Source: Bacteroidales bacterium (lineage in GTDB: Bacteria > Bacteroidota > Bacteroidia > Bacteroidales > VadinHA17). Taken from it: DNA of 64,000 nt. Location: positions 1 through 64,000 of the forward strand of contig JAIVHO010000036.1 of assembly GCA_020201035.1 (NCBI GenBank), in the 5' to 3' direction. The position numbers were made by a program, and so were the translations under genes. Under the pieces are notes generated by a model. The model was not told the origin of the DNA. It saw only the letters and a program-made list of their open reading frames with translations, and did no database searches. Shown piece after piece: positions 36,739 to 46,552 of this stretch. Every line of letters starts with the position of its first letter. Position 1 is the first letter of the stretch.

Positions 36739-38343
36739 TCAGCTTGCAGGTTTTTCTTTTATCAGCAGAAGGTGTTGTCCGGTGTGGGTGTACCATTGGT
36801 CCTTGGATTCAACAGTTATCAGCCAGACTCCCGGTGAAAGATTGCTTACATCGGTTGTGCCCTCCCACAGGTGGGGGGTAGGTGTGGGACGGGAGGGCCT
36901 TCGCCAGGATACCTCACCCAGTGTTGCTTCTCTTTCAATAACCCTGTGAAGGAGGGAGTCGGTACGGATCACATTATTCATCGTTATCCACTCCTCCTGC
37001 TCTCCAATCTTCATTCTTACCACTGCCGATGGAAGAGCATTGAATATATTTGCCGTTACCCGTACCTCAGTCGCTTCGCCTTCGGTAATGGCTGCCGGGG
37101 CATCAATATGCATCTGGAACTCTGCGGGCCTTCGTGCGCCCTGCCACTGCAGCTTATAATCGTTTCCGTCAATATGCAGCCATGAGTAGCCCGTGGGTGT
37201 GCCGTCGGCCATCATTGAATGAGGAATGCCATATTCATCGGGCGCCCCTGACCACCAGCTTCCGCATGTGGTTCCAACACTTATCATATGATAAGGTGTC
37301 TCACCCGGGTAACCATCGTTCTTATCCATCATATGATGGTAGTGCAGGTGTGTATGTGCTGCAAGAGTTACACTCCTGGGATGTCTGGCAAGAATCTCCA
37401 TAAAGTCTGCCCGCTCTGCCTCATCATACCATGCTGTTGTTCCGGAAAAGGGGATATGGGTCAGAATTACAAGCAGCTGACCCGGATCAAGGCGCTCTGT
37501 TTCGTTTTTGAAAAACTCCAGTTGATCCGTGCCTAGTCCGGTGCGGTAACGTCTGCTATCCTCATCAACAATCCACTTTATGGTATTAAGAACCACAAAA
37601 TGAGCCGGTCCCCAGCTAAATGAGTAGTAATCGGGTCCAAAATTACGGTTCCATGAGCCCAGCGCATCGGTACGATTGTCCCCGGTAAAGTCCAGGTCAT
37701 GGTTTCCGGGCACATAAATCCAGGGAAGACCTATAGAGGCTATTGACCCTGTTATATGGTCATATAGCTCAAGGTCATCAAATACGATATCGCCCAGTGT
37801 AAGACCAAAGGAAGCCTCTGCTCCAACCAGACCGGCGATTATATCCTTCTCAATATATTCAATTTCAGTATGGTTGCGGGGTTGCGTATCGCCAAAAACC
37901 AGAACGTTCATCTGGTCGGGTTCATCGTTCCGGTAGAGGGGGAAGTTAACCGGACCGGTAATGGGTGCGGTTGGTTCCATCCCCTTAAACCTTGTCCCGG
38001 TGGCTCCCGCAGGCATATTAAGCCTGTAAAACTGAGGTCTGTTTTTGTCATCCACAGGGAACCGGTAGCCGCGCGGTTTGATAACGAATATCGCGCAGTT
38101 ATCGCGTAGCGGAAGTGTGTATATACCGTCTTTACCGGTAATAGCAATATCCCTGCCGTTTGATACGGCAACGTCTCTCAGAACCTTGTCTTTGCCTGCA
38201 TCCCATGTGCCGTTTTCATTTTTATCGAGATAAATAATTCCTGTAACCTCGCCTGCCGCGGCTACAGGTTCAACAGTTTTGCGACATGCACCTGATGACA
38301 CTGTCAGAAGAGCAAAAATAAGGAGGATTTGTGTTTTATTCAT
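36739..38343 (-). CDS. Calcineurin-like phosphoesterase lipoprotein
   Basis: Secreted metallophosphoesterase. I start it at ATG 38343, because the frame upstream would need TTG and would spoil the signal. MNKTQILLIFALLTVSSGAC then gives a lipoprotein signal with Cys20. Next come an SdrD/CNA-B-like Ig domain (about 27-105, YLDKNENGTWDAGKD), the catalytic domain (about 140-390) with FGDTQ, LGDIVFDD, PGNHDLD, THIPF and AAHTHLHYHH, and a C-terminal beta domain (about 395-530). All metal-ligand motifs are present. This three-domain layout is common in Bacteroidota and the substrate is unknown. It lies downstream of the small membrane protein gene on the opposite strand. Confidence 0.92.
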   Translation of the reverse strand: MNKTQILLIFALLTVSSGACRKTVEPVAAAGEVTGIIYLDKNENGTWDAGKDKVLRDVAVSNGRDIAITGKDGIYTLPLRDNCAIFVIKPRGYRFPVDDKNRPQFYRLNMPAGATGTRFKGMEPTAPITGPVNFPLYRNDEPDQMNVLVFGDTQPRNHTEIEYIEKDIIAGLVGAEASFGLTLGDIVFDDLELYDHITGSIASIGLPWIYVPGNHDLDFTGDNRTDALGSWNRNFGPDYYSFSWGPAHFVVLNTIKWIVDEDSRRYRTGLGTDQLEFFKNETERLDPGQLLVILTHIPFSGTTAWYDEAERADFMEILARHPRSVTLAAHTHLHYHHMMDKNDGYPGETPYHMISVGTTCGSWWSGAPDEYGIPHSMMADGTPTGYSWLHIDGNDYKLQWQGARRPAEFQMHIDAPAAITEGEATEVRVTANIFNALPSAVVRMKIGEQEEWITMNNVIRTDSLLHRVIEREATLGEVSWRRPSRPTPTPHLWEGTTDVSNLSPGVWLITVESKDQWYTHTGQHLLLIKEKPAS

Positions 38344-38586
38344 AGCTGGTGGTTTAATCACGGTGGAAAGATAGGGAACCAATATTAACAGAACGTTAAT
38401 TTAAGATGGTTTTTAACTGTCCCTTTTTTTAGTAATAAGGATATCACAAAACAATGTTGTGTGAACTGATATTTCCGCTTACTATGAATATGCGGGTGGC
38501 CATCCTTATCTGTGTTATAAACTTTTGTATTAATAAGTATAATATCGTATATTTATTTGGTTATTAACATTTAAAAGCTCTTCATT

Positions 38587-38784
38587 ATGAAAACTGCAGG
38601 TATTATTATCCTGATTCTCGGCATTATTGGCACTGTTTTTTTTGGAATTCAGGCAGTAAACAATTCAGATACATTTAACTTTCTGGGAATTGACATAGCA
38701 GTGAGTTCAGCAAACTGGACTCCTGTAATAATCAGTGTTGTATTAATCATTGTAGGACTGTTTATGATGAGGTCGCGAAAGTAA
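38587..38784 (+). CDS. Small two-TM membrane protein
   Basis: Protein of 65 residues with two hydrophobic helices, MKTAGIIILILGIIGTVFFG and PVIISVVLIIVGLFMM, separated by a polar loop with NFLGIDIAVSSANW. It ends in RSRK on the cytosolic side. The topology resembles DUF3185-type small proteins, but I cannot assign it firmly. An AT-rich region with TTATTTGG near 38556 precedes it. It is one of the few plus-strand genes in this part. Confidence 0.75.
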   Translation: MKTAGIIILILGIIGTVFFGIQAVNNSDTFNFLGIDIAVSSANWTPVIISVVLIIVGLFMMRSRK

Positions 38785-38985
38785 TGTTGATGTCTGTAGT
38801 CCTGAATTTTGCTGACTTTCACCTTAAGGCTGGCTGTAACCGATTGCCACGGTATTTCTGAACTGCCATGCCTCTGGTCTTCCTTATCACTTTACCTCTG
38901 AAGAATCGGAAATTGTCCCGGGTCTGTACGTGATAATTGTTCACACGGCTGTGTCAAAATAGAATCTTTTGAGCGCAGATAAATA

Positions 38986-40083
38986 TTACATATTTCCAAG
39001 GAAAGTGTCAAAATAGGCAGTAAAACTCAAATCTGATTCTCTGTACTGACTGACCGCTTTTTCAAGTGCTTCGTATAAAAGCCATCCATTGTCTATTTCC
39101 ATTAACCTTACGCGGTTGTATTTCACACTGCCTTCTTCGGTATCAGGCTTATAATATACCATATTGCTTATTACCCGGACAAGGTTCTCATCAAAATATG
39201 ATATCTTATCCTTATAACTTTTTCTGGCTGGACTGTTTTCTGCCTCTTCCCACACCTTGTCAACTATCTTAATGATTTTCTGCTCAAATTCGGGGTTGCG
39301 TGTAACCGGAGCTACCAGACTGTGTGTAAACTCATGGGGATGGTATCTGGGATCCTTGCCTGAACCTTTTATATCGTATTTAATGCCCATATATTCAAAC
39401 CCCATTTCAGTATTCGCGTTTTCCAGCAGGTTAGGTGTAAGCCTTATCTCTGTTATTCTCTCCAGTTCCTTTGCAGGGGTTCTTGTAAAGAGAATTGCCT
39501 CCCTTATCTGTGCTGCTGCCAGTTGCATATATCTTTCACCGTTTTCACGGTAATGGGGTATGCATTTACTGAATAATAAACCTATATTCTGCTCCTGATA
39601 GAACCGACTTAAGACAGGTCCCAGGGATTCTATCTCTTTCATACGCTTTATGCTCCACAAATCAGTTGAATCGCCTCCGTTCCTGTATTGTTTCAGTTCA
39701 TCAATCCTGCATTTTATTACGGGCGGGGGTGTTGAATTTACGGCAAACACTGAAGCAATATATTCAAACATAAAATCAAATTTTGCCTTGTAACCCTTGT
39801 AAAGGGTGATCATATCATTACGTTGCGACTCTGTCATGGATGAATCAAGATAAGCTAAAACCATGTTCACGGGTTCTGAGTCAGGCATTTTCTCATTTTC
39901 AAGATATCCTGCATACCTGATCCAGGCATATGTGGTAAACAGGGTTTCATCCATTGTAAGCCTGAATTTGGATATGGTAATATCTAAGGAGTCTTTTGAT
40001 GGTGATGCTCCGCTAATAACCTTATTTGGGGATGCTGGGTAATTTATACAAATCAGCAGCATAAGGGAAATTGACAATTTCAT
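38986..40083 (-). CDS. Secreted HExxH protein (DUF4932-like)
   Basis: Protein of 365 residues with an N-terminal hydrophobic signal (MKLSISLMLLICINY). A zinc-protease-like motif HPHEFTH is at 248-254 (His250, Glu251, His254), with Glu299 in FDENLVRVISN about 45 residues further on as a possible third ligand. I associate this layout with DUF4932-type Bacteroidota proteins, from memory. Peptidase activity is likely but untested. The gap to CorA is about 205 bp and there is no operon partner. Confidence 0.75.
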   Translation of the reverse strand: MKLSISLMLLICINYPASPNKVISGASPSKDSLDITISKFRLTMDETLFTTYAWIRYAGYLENEKMPDSEPVNMVLAYLDSSMTESQRNDMITLYKGYKAKFDFMFEYIASVFAVNSTPPPVIKCRIDELKQYRNGGDSTDLWSIKRMKEIESLGPVLSRFYQEQNIGLLFSKCIPHYRENGERYMQLAAAQIREAILFTRTPAKELERITEIRLTPNLLENANTEMGFEYMGIKYDIKGSGKDPRYHPHEFTHSLVAPVTRNPEFEQKIIKIVDKVWEEAENSPARKSYKDKISYFDENLVRVISNMVYYKPDTEEGSVKYNRVRLMEIDNGWLLYEALEKAVSQYRESDLSFTAYFDTFLGNM

Positions 40084-40288
40084 ATTTAACTTTATTAAAG
40101 AGCTTATTAAAATAATCTGGTAAATGCTTTTAAGCCTAATGACGTTTTGTATTTAGGTTCGCTGCACCTGACCGTAAATATGAAAGTTGATCTATCTTGT
40201 TTAAATATCCATTCTATCAGTCAGTAATCAAATCCTCAGACAACCCCTGAAGCCTCTGGCACCATAATAGGATTGCGCACCATTATGA

Positions 40289-41362
40289 TTAAAACCACTT
40301 TCTTTTTTTCAGAAATACTATCATGCCTGCAAAAATGATGATTAATAATACCCATACTGCCGGATATCCATATTTCCAGCGCAGTTCAGGCATATGTATA
40401 AAGTTCATTCCATAGATCCCCGCGATAAATGTAAGGGGTATAAAAACCGTTGAAACAATGGTCAGGGTTTTTACTATCTGGTTCATTCTGTGCCCCTGTA
40501 CCGAGAAGAAAAGGTTAGTATTGCTTTCCAGGGATGCCAGGATTATATCACAGCTGTCAAGCAGGGTTAAACATAAATCCTTAATCTCAAGGAAATACTT
40601 TAAATGTCTCTTTTCAATGTATTTGTTTTCGCCCCGTTCTATTATTTGTGTAAACTCCTTTATCGGAAGTATTGATTTTTTGATGAAATGGACAAATTTT
40701 TTATGATTCTCAATCATTACCAGGACATTTGGCGACAGCTCTTTATCAGGATCAGTTAAGTTCAGTTGTTCAACTTCAGTGTCAAGTTGATTTAATGTTT
40801 TAAAATAGTTATCCAGAATTGATTCAAGCATCGCAAAGAGTAAAAAATCAGATCCCCTTTCTCTGATAATGCCTTTTTCTTCCCTTAACCTGTATCTTAT
40901 ATGTTCAAAAAAGTCTGCTTTCCTCTCCTGAAATGACAGTAAGAATTTATCACCGAAAACAAAACTGATCTGCTCGGTTATCATCTCCCTGTCAGAGGGT
41001 ACTATAGATTTTAATGTTAAAAAGGAAAAATTATCAAATTCCTGATATTTTGGTCTCTGGTTAACGTCCAGAATGTCCTGTATCACCAGACTGTGAATAT
41101 CATGTCTTTTACATATTGATGCAATAATGTCCGGTTCGTTTAATCCGTACACATTCAACCAGTAGGTGTAGTCATCGGTTTGAAATTTCTCAATGCTGTC
41201 ATGTGAAATACCTCCTTCCTCTCTGCATTCTTCCTTGTTGTATTTAAACAGCTGAATATCAATTTTATCAACTGGCACGCTGCCTGTAAATATAAATTTG
41301 CCCGGGTCTCCTTTTTTTCTGTTAAGAAGAGGGATTTTTCTTATTGTTTTAAGGGTTTCCAT
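40289..41362 (-). CDS. corA: CorA-family magnesium/cobalt transporter
   Basis: Mg2+/Co2+ channel of about 357 residues. It has a large cytosolic domain (about 1-290), then two TM helices with the signature GIYGMNF at the end of TM1, a short periplasmic loop (IHMPELRWKYGYP) and TM2 ending in KKRKWF. I start at ATG 41362 (METLKTIRK). A longer frame to 41449 would need a TTG start and adds residues unlike the family. The basic N-terminus followed by LLNRKKGDPGKFIFTG fits the family start. Confidence 0.95.
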   Translation of the reverse strand: METLKTIRKIPLLNRKKGDPGKFIFTGSVPVDKIDIQLFKYNKEECREEGGISHDSIEKFQTDDYTYWLNVYGLNEPDIIASICKRHDIHSLVIQDILDVNQRPKYQEFDNFSFLTLKSIVPSDREMITEQISFVFGDKFLLSFQERKADFFEHIRYRLREEKGIIRERGSDFLLFAMLESILDNYFKTLNQLDTEVEQLNLTDPDKELSPNVLVMIENHKKFVHFIKKSILPIKEFTQIIERGENKYIEKRHLKYFLEIKDLCLTLLDSCDIILASLESNTNLFFSVQGHRMNQIVKTLTIVSTVFIPLTFIAGIYGMNFIHMPELRWKYGYPAVWVLLIIIFAGMIVFLKKRKWF

Positions 41363-41760
41363 GTTTGATCTGATTTTGATTATCTTGTTACACTGTTGAT
41401 TATGACGGGGCGATATTTGCGGTTTCGATAGTTTTACCTGTCCTGACAAACAGATTCTATTGAGGCCTCAGGTTCCAAATTTTGTTCTCAACCTTCCAGA
41501 TCACTTTCAGGAATCCGGGTAAAGTGGTCCTGCTGTCCTTGATTGTCTGGGCAGTCGATGATATGCCCGGCACCCAGATCATAGTTGTCATACTGTATTT
41601 CATGCGTTTCGGGTTTTGTTTAGTGTAGCCTTATCTCCATGCAAAGTTTAAACAAGGTAATAAATAAAATGCTGGATAGGGTTGCCAGGCACAACAACAA
41701 TACATCGGTTATCCTGAAATGGTATGTGGAGAAGGGTTTTGAAGTGATATCCTTACCAAA
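41363..41760. other. Intergenic stretch with a possible short or broken plus-strand frame
   Basis: Most of this stretch is stop-dense. From ATG 41639 the plus strand is open for 54 codons (MQSLNKVINKMLDRVARHNN, then SVILKWYVEKGFEVIS) and ends TAG at 41801-41803. It overlaps the next frame, so the two could be halves of a frameshifted gene. Similarity is not recognised. Confidence 0.3.
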
Positions 41761-42078
41761 ATGGTATACCCCCAGGATGCCCCGGGTGCAACTACCCGTA
41801 TAGCAATTCATTTCAGGGACGGGGTTCCTGTTATGGTGAAGAACAACAGTGATGGCGCTGTGGTGGAAGGGGGAGTGCCATTCAGAGAGGCGTACAGGCT
41901 GGTGGCGGCAGTGATTGAGACAACTACATTTCCGGCACCTGAGCTGAGCAGCTATACGCATAGTGGCAGCGCGGGGAATCTCTGCCTGGAAGAGATCACC
42001 GGCAGAACAGCAAACCTCCGGCAGCATTTCACGTCACCCTCAGCCAGGGAGTTGTTTGACAGGATAAAACTGGTTTAA
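41761..42078 (+). CDS. Hypothetical protein, possibly the 3' half of a broken gene
   Basis: A frame of 105 codons with protein-like composition and GC-rich third positions. It has a strand-like segment TTRIAIHFRDGVPVMVKN, a helix PFREAYRLVAAVIE and a polar C-terminus ending FDRIKLV. It opens only 18 bp after an upstream in-frame stop (41740-41742), so it lacks room for much more at its N-terminus. A short frame starting at 41639 runs into it in another phase. I do not recognise a family. It may be a remnant or a genuine small gene. Confidence 0.4.
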   Translation: MVYPQDAPGATTRIAIHFRDGVPVMVKNNSDGAVVEGGVPFREAYRLVAAVIETTTFPAPELSSYTHSGSAGNLCLEEITGRTANLRQHFTSPSARELFDRIKLV

Positions 42079-42249
42079 TCGTTTATGTGGTATTCTCTGT
42101 TTAACAGTTCCCGCGAGCAGGTATGCGGGGTGCAACTGTTGTTAATAGTGTCACCGTATGAATTATTGTGTTAAACATATTAAACTGCTGGTTGTTATAT
42201 CCTTGTAGATACTACAGGGAAAGTATTAAAACATAAAGAGGAGACAATT

Positions 42250-42483
42250 ATGAAAAAATGGAATGAAAAGAACGATCTGCTGACAGCCGATTTTTCCTTT
42301 AACGATTTTAATGAGGCAATTGGATTTGTTAACAGGGTAGCCACACTGGCAGAGGAGCATAATCATCATCCGGACATCCTTATTCACGGTTACAGTAATG
42401 TGCGTCTGACACTCACTACACATGACAAGGGTAAGGTTACGGTCAAGGATTACTCACTTGCTGAAGAAATTGAAAGACTCTGA
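42250..42483 (+). CDS. Pterin-4a-carbinolamine dehydratase (PCD/DCoH) family
   Basis: Small protein of 77 residues that dehydrates 4a-hydroxytetrahydrobiopterin in the family's best-known role. It has the signature AEEHNHHPDI with the active-site His residues, then the strand VRLTLTTHD and KDYSLAEEIE. It is shorter than the usual 95-100 residues because the N-terminal helix is reduced, though the core is complete. It lies 82 bp upstream of fumC on the same strand. No aromatic amino-acid hydroxylase is in the window, so the physiological substrate is unclear. Confidence 0.92.
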   Translation: MKKWNEKNDLLTADFSFNDFNEAIGFVNRVATLAEEHNHHPDILIHGYSNVRLTLTTHDKGKVTVKDYSLAEEIERL

Positions 42484-42565
42484 TCGGTGAATAAAGGTTT
42501 TTTGATAGAGTCGAAACGTAGGGGGAGAACCTCGATCACTGTTAACCTGCTATAAAGAACACATT

Positions 42566-43963
42566 ATGAACTACCGCATTGAAAAAGATACGGGTGGAGA
42601 GGTAAGAGTGCCATCCCACAGGTACTGGGGTGCACAGACTCAGAGGTCGCTGGAGAACTTCAGGATTGGAGCACCCGGGTCTATGCCCCGCGAAGTGATA
42701 TATGCCTATGGTTACCTGAAAAAGGCTGCCGCCATTGTGAATAACAGGTTTGGCCTTCTGTCAGAGGAGAAAAGGAATATTATCTCAGAAGTGTGCAATG
42801 AGATAACTGAAGGTTCTCTGGATGATCATTTTCCGCTGGTAATATGGCAGACAGGTTCAGGAACCCATACAAACATGAACGTTAACGAAGTTATAGCACA
42901 CAGGGCAGGCATTCTTCTTGCTAAAAAGGGAGAGGCGCTTTTTGTGCATCCGAATGATGATGTCAATATGTCGCAGTCATCCAATGATACTTTCCCCTCT
43001 GCCATGAATATTGCTGCGTTTAAAAAATTAAGTGATGCTACTATGCCTGCCATTAAGTATCTGGAAGAGGGTATAAGGAAAAGGTCCAATGAGTGGAAGA
43101 ACATTATTAAGACCGGACGCACACATATGATGGATGCCGTTCCCCTGACTCTGGGCCAGGAGTTTTCAGGATATGCGGCACAACTTGAACACGGGATAAG
43201 AGCACTCAGCAATACACTTTCACATCTTTCAGAACTGGCTGCCGGCGGTACAGCAGTGGGTACCGGACTAAATACTCCGGAAGGATATGACCAGGAGCTT
43301 GCCCTGACGGTAGCATCACTTACCGGTCTGCCCTTTAAAGCTGCTGCAAACAAGTTTGAGGCTATGGCTTCACATGACTCACTCGTGGAGGCTCACGGGG
43401 CATTAAAACAGCTGGCTGTGAGTTTAATGAAGATAGCCGGTGATATAAGGCTCCTTGCATCGGGTCCGCGAACAGCAATAGGGGAAATTCTGCTGCCCTT
43501 CAATGAACCGGGTTCATCCATTATGCCCGGAAAGTCCAATCCCACACAGGCAGAGGCCCTGGCCATGGTCTGCGCCAGAGTGATGGGGAATGATACAACC
43601 ATCTCTGTTGCCGGGGCAGGCGGGCAACTGGAGCTTAATGTCTATAAGCCGCTTATAATAAGTGCTTTTCTGGAGTCAGCATCGCTGCTGGCTGATGCCT
43701 GCAGATCATTCACCGATAACTGTATGTCTGGGATAACTCCTGACACGGCAATAATAGAGATGCACCTGGGTAATTCACTTATGATCGTTACCGCCCTGAA
43801 TAAACATATTGGATATGAAAAGGGTGCCCTTATTGTGAAAAAGGCAGCCGGTGAGGGTATAACTCTCAGGGAAGCCGCCGTATCAACGGGATTGCTGACA
43901 GGGGAGGAGTATGATCGTATTGTTGTATTGTCAGATATGACAGGTCCCTTTAAGCAATTATGA
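42566..43963 (+). CDS. fumC: Class II fumarate hydratase
   Basis: Interconverts fumarate and malate in the TCA cycle, cytosolic homotetramer. It has 465 residues, the usual length. Signatures are [14 protein letters not shown] (96-109), [13 protein letters not shown] (138-150), TGRTHMMDA with catalytic His187, and [11 protein letters not shown] (316-326) with the catalytic Ser loop. No iron-sulfur Cys motif is present, so it is class II, oxygen-stable. The start [16 protein letters not shown] fits the family. Frame intact. Confidence 0.97.
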   Translation: MNYRIEKDTGGEVRVPSHRYWGAQTQRSLENFRIGAPGSMPREVIYAYGYLKKAAAIVNNRFGLLSEEKRNIISEVCNEITEGSLDDHFPLVIWQTGSGTHTNMNVNEVIAHRAGILLAKKGEALFVHPNDDVNMSQSSNDTFPSAMNIAAFKKLSDATMPAIKYLEEGIRKRSNEWKNIIKTGRTHMMDAVPLTLGQEFSGYAAQLEHGIRALSNTLSHLSELAAGGTAVGTGLNTPEGYDQELALTVASLTGLPFKAAANKFEAMASHDSLVEAHGALKQLAVSLMKIAGDIRLLASGPRTAIGEILLPFNEPGSSIMPGKSNPTQAEALAMVCARVMGNDTTISVAGAGGQLELNVYKPLIISAFLESASLLADACRSFTDNCMSGITPDTAIIEMHLGNSLMIVTALNKHIGYEKGALIVKKAAGEGITLREAAVSTGLLTGEEYDRIVVLSDMTGPFKQL

Positions 43964-44094
43964 TGTTATGAAACCCTGTAATGGACGTTTGTTTCCTTCA
44001 CTTTTGATTTAGTGAACCAGTAATTTCCTGTCGGGTCGCCACTTCCTTTGCCAGAATCAGATATGGCCTGGAAATTATCAGGTAATATTAAATA

Positions 44095-44421
44095 TTATAG
44101 TTCCTGACGGGCCCTGTTGTAAGACAGATCGGTTATCTCCAGGTTACACCAGGTCCAGTCTCCCTCATCTATCTTCTCGCCGGTCTCGGTGCCCAGATTT
44201 ATAATGGAATTCATCTTCATCTGCATCTCTCCCCTGCCGTCCACAAACTTATCGCGGCCTCTTATTGTGATAAAGGGCGACATCCTGAGATCTATTGTCC
44301 AGATAAAGGCAGGGTTTGCAGTTGTGAAGTATTGCTCTGCCACTGCTTCATGCCACTGCCTCTGTTCCGGCTTCAGCTTCAGCCTGAAGTTTTTCTGTAC
44401 CCCCTCCCCAGTGGGTGTTGA
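44095..44421 (-). pseudogene. Remnant of a DUF6544 (DUF6920) protein
   Basis: The minus-strand frame, open from a TGA at 44422-44424, reads KNFRLKLKPEQRQW, then AEQYFTTANPAFIWTIDLRM, then RGRDKFVDGRGEM and GEKIDEG, after which similarity is lost. These are the conserved middle motifs of DUF6544/DUF6920 proteins, which are normally more than 200 residues. No start codon with family N-terminus and no family C-terminus exist nearby. The fragment is bounded by stops, so it is a truncated relic. The gene caller frame (GTG at 44343) covers only part of it. Confidence 0.7.
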
Positions 44422-44749
44422 TCATTAGTATTAATACAATAATTCCTGAGAGATGAGTGAAACGGGGTCTGCTCTGATGTGCTTCTGCTTCATGATCTCA
44501 ATTTTGCTTTTAAAGAATATTATAATCCACCTTCGCGTTCCGCTTCGGCGGACGAGAGGGTGTGGTTAAATTCCCCGGGGCTTGCCCTGGGGTATAATAC
44601 CATTTATTCGTACAGAAACAAAAATAGAAATTTTCAGGGTGTTTAGGACACTTATCTGTTGTTTGTCCCGTTCAGTGCCAGCTGAGCCTGCTGAGGGCAG
44701 ATTTTTTTAATATTGGATGGCATAAATGGTGACTATATGATAGTTGCAA
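44422..44749. other. Intergenic stretch with two strong hairpins
   Basis: No gene is seen. Two stable hairpins lie close together: TCCGC-TTCG-GCGGA at 44539-44552 with a UUCG-type loop, and an 8-bp stem CCCCGGGG/CCCTGGGG with loop CTTG at 44573-44592. They are embedded in a GC-rich patch (44528-44592) unlike the AT-rich flanks. This looks like an intergenic repetitive element or an RNA structure; it has no T-run typical of a terminator. Confidence 0.45.
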
Positions 44750-45973
44750 TCAGAGACTCTTCACTGTTTTACCGTTCTGAATAACCATCACCACATTACG
44801 CAGCTCTGAGATATCCCTCAGCGGATCACCGTCCACCACAATCAGGTCGGCGGTCTTGCCGCGTTCAATGGTTCCCAGCGTTCTGTCAATACCGAGCGCT
44901 TCGGCACCAATGCGTGTGGCAGCCTCTATTGCTTCCATGGGGGTGTAACCGTTTTTTACAAATCTCTCTGTTTCAAGAAAGTAAAGCCCGGGGTTCTCCT
45001 TCATAAATTCATAGAGGGCATCGGTGCCAACCGCCATCTTTACACCGGCATCCTTCAGTTTCCTGAATATTATTTCATATTCATGAAGCTCGCTGTTGTC
45101 AGGGTCAAACCTGTCACGCAACTGGTTTTTCATCATTATGGTCATGGTGGGAACGCTATAGATTCCTTTACGGCTCATCTCCTCTATAACATCATCAGGC
45201 AGGGCATAGGCATGCATAATAATATCCGCGCCAAGCTCAGCCGCCCATCTCACGAACTGATACTGTTTGTTGTAAATACCCGAATGGACGGCAACCCTTT
45301 TCTGGTGGAGGTGTGTCTCCTCTATTGCAGCCTCCAGCTCAGCCTTTGAATAGGGTGGGAGTATCTTTACAATATCTGCTCCTGCATAGAGCTGTTCCCT
45401 TACCGCCTTTCTGAACTGATCAGCACCGTCGGCCTCAACAGCCATATCGAATCGTGATACTCCGTGTCCGCCCGTACCGTTTATCCGTTCACCGCATACG
45501 ACAGGACGGGAGCCGGTTATATACCCCTCATTAAATGCCTTTTTGGCCATAATGGTTGTGTTGTGATATCCGCCGGCATCAAAAAGTGTTGTTATACCTG
45601 CCATCAGGTGGTTGTAGAGGTAGGGAACCGATCTGTAGGCACAGATTGCCTCATTCAGAAGGGGTGGTTTGTCACTGAAATCGGGGTAGTTCATATGAAA
45701 ATGGGCATCTATCAGTCCGGGAAGCACTGTTTTGCCCTCCATGTCAACAACACGGTCGTTTCTTCCGGCTCTCACCCTTTCTGTTGTGATTTCCTGAATC
45801 CTGCTGCCACTGATGATAATGGTTACATCCTCCATGGCATCCGCTCCCGTTCCGTCTATCAGCCGTGCATTGGTAAGGATCAGCAGCGCCGGCTCCTGTT
45901 GTGCCGCCAGTGGCATACTGGTTATTAGTGTCAGGCACATCATCAGGATTACTGTTATCACTTTTCCTCTCAT
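44750..45973 (-). CDS. Secreted amidohydrolase (imidazolonepropionase-like)
   Basis: Metal-dependent hydrolase with signal peptide MRGKVITVILMMCLTLITSM ending AAQ. The amidohydrolase fold has composite beta domains at both ends and a TIM barrel. Metal motifs are DAHFHMN (His91, His93), ADIVKILPP (likely carboxylated Lys), AVHSG and IMHAY (His residues) and VGTDAL (Asp). The length of 407 residues suits the prolidase/Xaa-Pro or imidazolonepropionase-like group. Periplasmic location follows from the signal. The substrate (dipeptide, N-acyl amino acid or a cyclic amide) cannot be chosen from sequence. Confidence 0.92.
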   Translation of the reverse strand: MRGKVITVILMMCLTLITSMPLAAQQEPALLILTNARLIDGTGADAMEDVTIIISGSRIQEITTERVRAGRNDRVVDMEGKTVLPGLIDAHFHMNYPDFSDKPPLLNEAICAYRSVPYLYNHLMAGITTLFDAGGYHNTTIMAKKAFNEGYITGSRPVVCGERINGTGGHGVSRFDMAVEADGADQFRKAVREQLYAGADIVKILPPYSKAELEAAIEETHLHQKRVAVHSGIYNKQYQFVRWAAELGADIIMHAYALPDDVIEEMSRKGIYSVPTMTIMMKNQLRDRFDPDNSELHEYEIIFRKLKDAGVKMAVGTDALYEFMKENPGLYFLETERFVKNGYTPMEAIEAATRIGAEALGIDRTLGTIERGKTADLIVVDGDPLRDISELRNVVMVIQNGKTVKSL

Positions 45974-46213
45974 ATCCCGTTATTTTTTTTATTTAGTGCA
46001 AGATATAAATAAGAGTGTGGCAGACTCACTGTCCAGATGTTAAAAATGTCAAAAAATAAGAGTGAACCAGCCCTTAGCCGTGACCTTGACTGCTACCGGT
46101 TAATGTTTCGGGAAGACTGATTGAGCGGATCACTGTTCATTGGACCGATTTACCAGCTGAGATGGTTCTATTACGGATAAGTATGGCTATTTTTGCGGTA
46201 CAAGCTGATTATT

Positions 46214-46552
46214 ATGACAACAGAGGAGAGAGCCGAACTTATAGGGATTATTGAGGAGCAGATTGAGAAGCTGGAGGGTAAGATTGAGGAGTTAAAGGAG
46301 TTTACCGAACCGATTTCACCTGACGATTCAATAGGCCGGATATCACGTATGGATGCTATCAATAACAAGACAGTCTTTGATGCAAGCATGAGAAATACAA
46401 GGGAGAGGCTGCTGCAGTTGCAGAATATCCTGACACAAAAGGATGATCCGGATTTTGGCCGTTGCCTTAAATGCCATCAGGAGATTCCCATGGGAAGACT
46501 TAAGATAAGACCAGAGATAAGAGTGTGTGCCGGCTGCCTACGGACTGTTTGA
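46214..46552 (+). CDS. TraR/DksA-family C4 zinc-finger protein
   Basis: DksA-like protein of about 112 residues. An N-terminal coiled coil (MTTEERAELIGIIEEQIEKL onwards) precedes acidic and polar residues at the tip region (EPISPDDSIGRISRMDAINN). A C4 zinc finger CLKCHQEI...CAGC lies at the C-terminus. DksA relatives insert the coiled coil into the RNA polymerase secondary channel to modulate transcription. I use ATG 46214; the longer frame from 46193 begins with TTG. Its stop (46550-46552) abuts the stop of the HelD-type gene on the other strand with zero spacing. Confidence 0.9.
   Translation: MTTEERAELIGIIEEQIEKLEGKIEELKEFTEPISPDDSIGRISRMDAINNKTVFDASMRNTRERLLQLQNILTQKDDPDFGRCLKCHQEIPMGRLKIRPEIRVCAGCLRTV

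Noticed and set aside
41620-42027. Minus-strand frame of 135 codons
   Set aside because: It overlaps the more protein-like plus-strand frame and has an irregular composition rich in Cys and His without motif.
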